In this document: positions 60,401 to 64,000 of the stretch, in pieces
How positions within the stretch are numbered: the stretch's first letter is position 1
Layout of the letters: every line of letters begins with the position of its first letter
DNA from: Sulfurimicrobium sp964384915
GTDB taxonomy: Bacteria > Pseudomonadota > Gammaproteobacteria > Burkholderiales > Sulfuricellaceae
Direction: 5' to 3'
Assembly: GCA_964384915.1 (NCBI GenBank)
Contig: CAYLMA010000007.1
Span: 62,001-126,000 of the forward strand
Length of the DNA stretch: 64,000 nt
Translations under genes and position numbers: made by a program
Notes under the pieces: generated by a model
The model's database searches: none
Told to the model about the DNA's origin: nothing
Seen by the model: the letters and a program-made list of their open reading frames with translations, nothing else

Positions 60401-61169
60401 CGCCCTGCCCGCTTTCCAGCGCTATCAATACGATTTCGCTGCGCACATCCGTAACCCCAAGGCACATCCCCGCCCGCAGGGCGCGCCCGCGAAGCGCATG
60501 AAGGTTTACAACGAGTTGTTGTACAACAATCTCGAAGGCTTCCTGCTTGCCTGTTTTCCGGTGCTGCGCAAAGTGTTGGGAAAGCGCAGCTGGGGACGGC
60601 TGGTGCGCAATTTCTTCGCCGAGTATCGCTGCCGTACCCCGATCTTCCGCCAGATCCCGGAAGAGTTTGTGCGCTACCTCAAGGAAGTGCGCGGCCTGCG
60701 CGATGGAGATCCGGGGTATCTTTCCGATCTTGCGCATTACGAATGGATAGAGCTGGCGCTGTCCGTCTCTCCCCTGGAAACTGACTGGAGCGGTATCGAG
60801 CGCGAGGGAGACATGCTGGCCGGACGGCCGGTTTTGAATCCGGTGCTGGCCTTGCTGCAATACGCCTATCCCGTGCACCGCATCGGGCCCAAATTCAAGC
60901 CCACGCTGGAGCAAGCCCAAGAGACGCACATCCTGGCATTCCGTACCTGTGAAGATCAAATCCGTTTCATCGAACTCAACCCGGTCAGCGCGCGTCTCGT
61001 ATCGCTGCTGCAGCTCCCGGGAATGTCGGGCAACGAGGCCTTGCGGCGCATTGCGGATGAACTGAGCCATCCCGATTCCAAGGCCGTAACAAGCGCTGGC
61101 TTAGCCATTCTGGAAAATCTCAAATCTGAAAAGGCCATTCTGGGCATTTCCGCTGGCTCTTGTGCTTGA
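60393..61169 (+). CDS. bufC: DUF2063 bufferin partner protein (BufC-like)
   Basis: 258 residues from the ATG at 60393, which overlaps bufB by 8 bases. The N-terminal DUF2063 pattern FQRYQYDFAAHIRNP to RMKVYNELLYNNLEGFLLACF is clear, followed by a second domain with ALLQYAYPVHRIGP and LAFRTCEDQIRFIELNP. DUF2063 proteins bind the precursor and deliver it to the DUF692 enzyme. A frame opening at 60249 extends upstream only inside bufB. No DoxX-type bufD follows. Confidence 0.88.
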   Translation: MADALPAFQRYQYDFAAHIRNPKAHPRPQGAPAKRMKVYNELLYNNLEGFLLACFPVLRKVLGKRSWGRLVRNFFAEYRCRTPIFRQIPEEFVRYLKEVRGLRDGDPGYLSDLAHYEWIELALSVSPLETDWSGIEREGDMLAGRPVLNPVLALLQYAYPVHRIGPKFKPTLEQAQETHILAFRTCEDQIRFIELNPVSARLVSLLQLPGMSGNEALRRIADELSHPDSKAVTSAGLAILENLKSEKAILGISAGSCA

Positions 61170-61250
61170 GCAATCAGGCCGTACGGTGGAAAATGGGCAA
61201 TCGGCCAATCCCTGGCCTATAGTTATAAACCAGATAACCGCAGATTCTTT

Positions 61251-61380
61251 ACCGCAAAGACGCGAAGGCGCAAAGAATGCCAGGGCAAGAAACGCTTCTG
61301 GCTTTCACTTGTCTGGTGACGAGTGAGGGTTCCGGCAGCGGATTGTTTTCCTTTAGCGTTTTTTTGTGTTTTAGCGGTTC
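61251..61380. repeat. Degenerate ACCGCAAAG-type inverted repeat element
   Basis: The left part ACCGCAAAGACGCGAAGG (from 61251) and the right part (61346-61380), whose complement reads GAACCGCTAAAACAC and CGCTAAAGG, are imperfect inverted copies. The ACCGCAAAGACGC word is common in intergenic repeats of related bacteria. The 239-base gap 61170-61408 has no other recognisable content. Confidence 0.4.
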
Positions 61381-61408
61381 AATGCGTTTTCTGGGATAAA
61401 GATTCCGA

Positions 61409-63577
61409 ATGGAGAAAATCGTGCCTGATGACGTGACACAAAGCAAACAAAACGCTGGCGCGGCTCACAAGTGGCGCTTCTTCCGGGCCGGTGGATTCGA
61501 CCAGGTGCAACTGGAAACCGGCGCGGATCTGCTGGCGCTCGATCAGTTGGACCAGAAACTTTGGGTCGCGCTCAGCTGCCCGACACGGGGCATAGAATTC
61601 GATACCCGCACCCTGGACCTGATTGATACGGATGGCGACGGGCATATCCGTGCCCCGGAAATCATCGCGGCAGCAAAATGGGCGGGAGCGCTGCTGAAAA
61701 ACCCCGATATTTTGTTGAAGTGTGAGTGCGCACTTCCTCTGGAATCCATTCGTGACGACACTGATGATGGCGGGCGTATCCTTGCATCGGCGCGGCATAT
61801 TCTCATCAACCTGGGCAAGAGTGAAGCCCAGGCCATCTCGGCGGAAGACACTGCGGACACGGAGAAAATCTTTGCGCAGACGCGCTTCAACGGGGACGGC
61901 ATCATTCCGCCGAGCGCGAGCGAGGATGCCGCCGTGCAGCAGGTGATTGCCGAGCTGATCGATTGCCTGGGTGCGGAAGTTGACCGCAGCGGCCAGGATG
62001 GGCTGTCCGAGGCCAGGGCGGCGCAGTTCTTCGAGCAGGCGCGCGCCTTCTCGGACTGGCATGGCATCGCCGAGCAGGATGGCACCATTCTGCTGCTGGG
62101 ACAGGAAATGGAAGCGGCCGCGGCGGCCTATGAAGCGGTGCGCGAGAAAATCGGGGACTATTTCACGCGCTGCAGTCTGGCTGCCTATGACGCCCGCTCC
62201 GCGGCGCTGCTGAATGGCAGCGAGGCCGATTACCAGGCGATCAGCGGCAAGATGTTGTCTGCGGCGAGCGAGGATATCGCGGCGTTTCCATTGGCGGCAA
62301 TCGGTTCTGCCAGGGCGCTGCCGCTGGTGATCGGCGTGAACCCCGCCTGGGCTGACAAGGTGGCGGCGTTCAACGCGGCGGTGGTGAAGCCATTGCTGGG
62401 GGAAAAAACCGCCCTGGCGGAGGAAGAGTGGAGCGATATCCAGGGCCGTTTTTCAGCCTACCAGGCTTGGGCCGGGGCGAAACAGGACTGGGCAGTGGAG
62501 AAAATGGGCCTGGCGCGCATCCGCGAGATTCTTGCCGGACCCTTCGAGACGGCCATAACCGAACTGCTTGCCCGGGACAAGGCGCTCGAGGCTGAGGCCG
62601 CCGCCATCGCCGAAGTGGACAAGCTGGTGCGTTATTGCCGCGATCTGAGTGCACTGGCCAACAATTTTGTTTCCTTCCGCGACTTCTACACCCGCCGCGC
62701 CAAGGCCATCTTCCAGGCCGGCACGCTATACCTGGATGGCCGCAGCTGCGAACTGTGCGTGCAGGTCACGGATGCCGCGAAACATGCCGCGCTGGCCACT
62801 CTGAGCAAGGTCTGCCTGGTGTATTGCGATTGCGTGCGCGGGGGTGAAACCATGCAGATTGCCGCGGCCTTTACCGCCGGCGATTCCGATCAACTCATGG
62901 CGGGCCGCAACGGCATTTTTTATGACCGCAAGGGCCGGGACTGGGACGCCACCATCAGCAAGATCATCGAACACCCAATCAGCATCCGCCAGGCATTCTG
63001 GTCGCCTTACAAGCGCATCGGAAAGATGATCGGCGAGCAGATTCAGAAAATGGCGGCTTCGCGTGCCAAGGCGGCTGAGGACCAGGCCGCCGCATCGATC
63101 GGCGCTGCCGGTCAGAAGGTTGAAAGCGGCAAACCCATCACCGGGCATGCCTTCGATGTGGCCAAGTTTGCCGGCATCTTCGCTGCGATTGGTCTGGCGT
63201 TGGGTGCGATCGGCACGGCCATCGCCACCCTGGTGACCGGCCTGCTCGGCCTGAAAGCGTGGCAGTTGCCGCTGGCGCTGGCGGGCTTGTTGCTAATCAT
63301 CTCCGGCCCTGCCATGGTGCTTGCCTGGCTGAAACTGCGCCAGCGCAATCTGGGACCGATCCTCGATGCCAACGGCTGGGCCGTCAACACCCGAGCCAGG
63401 ATCAACATCCCATTCGGCACCGCACTGACGGGCATTGCCCGCCTGCCGGAGGGTGCCGAGCGTTCCCTGGTTGATCCTTTCGCAGAAAAGCGCCGTCCAT
63501 GGAAAACTTATTTCTTCCTGCTGGCACTGGCCGTCGCTCTTGCGTGGATGTGGTGGCGCGGCGTTTTTGCAGCTTGA
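61409..63577 (+). CDS. Large membrane protein with an EF-hand, function unknown
   Basis: 722 residues. No family recognised with confidence. A canonical EF-hand loop DTDGDGHIRAPE is at 73-84 (Asp73, Asp75, Asp77, Gly78, Ile80, Glu84); weaker DGI and SGQDGL stretches follow at about 161-166 and 192-199. The middle is long and helical, rich in Ala and Glu. Three hydrophobic segments lie near 583-608, 613-635 and 700-717, with a charged linker between the last two. Probably a calcium-sensing membrane protein; partners unknown. The gene stands alone between the bufferin-like genes and the DUF1924 gene. Confidence 0.7.
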   Translation: MEKIVPDDVTQSKQNAGAAHKWRFFRAGGFDQVQLETGADLLALDQLDQKLWVALSCPTRGIEFDTRTLDLIDTDGDGHIRAPEIIAAAKWAGALLKNPDILLKCECALPLESIRDDTDDGGRILASARHILINLGKSEAQAISAEDTADTEKIFAQTRFNGDGIIPPSASEDAAVQQVIAELIDCLGAEVDRSGQDGLSEARAAQFFEQARAFSDWHGIAEQDGTILLLGQEMEAAAAAYEAVREKIGDYFTRCSLAAYDARSAALLNGSEADYQAISGKMLSAASEDIAAFPLAAIGSARALPLVIGVNPAWADKVAAFNAAVVKPLLGEKTALAEEEWSDIQGRFSAYQAWAGAKQDWAVEKMGLARIREILAGPFETAITELLARDKALEAEAAAIAEVDKLVRYCRDLSALANNFVSFRDFYTRRAKAIFQAGTLYLDGRSCELCVQVTDAAKHAALATLSKVCLVYCDCVRGGETMQIAAAFTAGDSDQLMAGRNGIFYDRKGRDWDATISKIIEHPISIRQAFWSPYKRIGKMIGEQIQKMAASRAKAAEDQAAASIGAAGQKVESGKPITGHAFDVAKFAGIFAAIGLALGAIGTAIATLVTGLLGLKAWQLPLALAGLLLIISGPAMVLAWLKLRQRNLGPILDANGWAVNTRARINIPFGTALTGIARLPEGAERSLVDPFAEKRRPWKTYFFLLALAVALAWMWWRGVFAA

Positions 63578-63593
63578 GCCTTTACTTCCATCC

Positions 63594-63626
63594 GTTAAGT
63601 TCCTCTTAAGAATCGGGCGCTACAGT
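63594..63626 (+). promoter_or_regulatory. QseB/PmrA-type box and -10 upstream of the DUF1924 gene
   Basis: GTTAAG (63594-63599), five bases, then CTTAAG (63605-63610) forms the direct repeat CTTAAG-N5-CTTAAG bound by QseB/PmrA-type response regulators, with one mismatch. A -10 TACAGT follows at 63621-63626, ten bases after the box, as in PmrA-activated promoters. Predicted start near 63633. Confidence 0.6.
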
Positions 63627-63658
63627 TCTCCCCTACATTGTTTGTAAGGAGAACTGTA
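63621..63658 (+). repeat. Perfect inverted repeat around the DUF1924 ribosome site
   Basis: TACAGTTCTCC (63621-63631) and GGAGAACTGTA (63648-63658) are a perfect 11-base inverted repeat; the right arm contains the AAGGAG ribosome site and ends directly before the ATG. If transcription starts inside the left arm, as the -10 suggests, it would act as a DNA operator rather than an RNA hairpin. Confidence 0.6.
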
Positions 63659-64000
63659 ATGACCCGATTTCTTTTTCTATTTGCCGGCCTGCTGGCCTGT
63701 GGCGCGGCCCAGGCTGCGCCACAGGAGCTACTGCAAAGCTACGCCACCCAGGCAAAGCTGGAAAACTCCCAGTTCCAGGCCTTTTCAGCCACGCGCGGAG
63801 AGCAGCTTTATCACGCCAAGCGCACGCATAGCAGCGGCAAAACGCTGAGCTGTGCCACCTGCCACACCGACAATCCCAAAGCAGCCGGACGCCATGAGAA
63901 AACCGGCAAGGAAATCCAGCCTCTCGCGCCCGTAGCCAACCGCGAACGCCTGGCAGACACGGCCAAGGTGGAAAAATGGTTCAAGCGCAACTGCCAGGAT
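63659..64000 (+). CDS. DUF1924/SHP-type cytochrome c, 3' end outside window
   Basis: 114 residues visible. Signal peptide MTRFLFLFAGLLACGAAQA, then APQELLQSYATQAKLEN and the heme motif CATCH at 65-69. The DUF1924 group includes SHP, a c-type cytochrome that can bind oxygen-like ligands, often encoded with a diheme cytochrome, a cytochrome b and a QseB/QseC-like two-component pair. The upstream QseB-type box agrees with that context. The rest lies past base 64000. Confidence 0.85.
   Translation, partial: MTRFLFLFAGLLACGAAQAAPQELLQSYATQAKLENSQFQAFSATRGEQLYHAKRTHSSGKTLSCATCHTDNPKAAGRHEKTGKEIQPLAPVANRERLADTAKVEKWFKRNCQD

Noticed and set aside
1..64000. tRNA, rRNA or CRISPR arrays
   Set aside because: No tRNA-like cloverleaf with CCA-adjacent arms, no rRNA stretch and no regularly spaced repeat array were seen in either strand. 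The tandem repeat at 59450-59525 is coding and only two units.
63659..64000. DUF1924 gene as part of the buf operon
   Set aside because: It has its own promoter and QseB-type box and is separated from bufC by over 2 kb with the EF-hand gene, so a shared operon is not supported.

Overview
The window looks like the origin-proximal part of a betaproteobacterial chromosome. The gene order atpIBEFHAG, parB-parA-rsmG-mnmG, mnmE-yidC-yidD-rnpA-rpmH, then dnaA-dnaN-gyrB is the classic oriC neighbourhood. The later blocks def-fmt-htpX-rsmB-DUF4390-ntrY-ntrX-trkA-trkH and smg/dprA/LysM beside topA are typical of Betaproteobacteria. A proteobacterial-type phosphoribulokinase (42669-43559) points to Calvin-cycle CO2 fixation, so a chemolithoautotrophic member (Nitrosomonadales, Gallionella/Sulfuricella-like) is a reasonable guess. 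That placement is inference. No rRNA, tRNA, CRISPR array, phage or intact insertion sequence was seen.

Layout. (1) 1-12728, all on the minus strand: ATP synthase operon, chromosome-partitioning genes, tRNA modification genes (mnmG, mnmE), 16S methylase rsmG, membrane insertase yidC, rnpA, rpmH. (2) 12729-17987: candidate origin with a perfect DnaA box, dnaA, an AT-rich interval, dnaN and gyrB on the plus strand. Transcription diverges here, as expected at a replication origin. (3) 18-38 kb: topA, smg, dprA and a LysM protein on the minus strand, then a long plus-strand run (def to trkH plus a TPR protein), polA on the minus strand and a LOG-family gene. (4) 38-57 kb: amino-acid, cofactor and translation genes (thrB, leuS, proA, nadD, rsfS, rlmH, rng, proC), lptE, holA, uvrD, prk and a dynamin-like GTPase. 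(5) 56.8-64 kb: a PBP7-type peptidase, an MFS transporter, a three-gene cluster resembling bufferin RiPP loci, an EF-hand membrane protein of unknown function and the start of a DUF1924/SHP c-type cytochrome.

Most notable points. A secreted 101-residue precursor with repeated KCG motifs is followed by a DUF692 (MNIO) enzyme and a DUF2063 partner. This is the layout of the recently recognised copper-binding bufferins, and the precursor shows repeat duplication and one repeat that lost its cysteine. Five ParB-site (parS) matches or near-matches are spread over about 47 kb around the origin, three of them inside coding sequences (polA, rng, proC). NtrX has a receiver and a DNA-binding domain but a degenerate central AAA+ domain that has lost the Walker A lysine. 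A QseB/PmrA-type direct repeat lies upstream of the DUF1924 cytochrome gene.

Several operons are tightly packed, with 4-base stop/start overlaps (mnmG/rsmG/parA, rnpA/yidD, LysM/dprA, maf/rng, yggU/dynamin), which suggests translational coupling. Where the first possible start codon is unlikely, a downstream start was chosen and the reason is given. All functional names come from reading sequence motifs and gene order; no database search was run.
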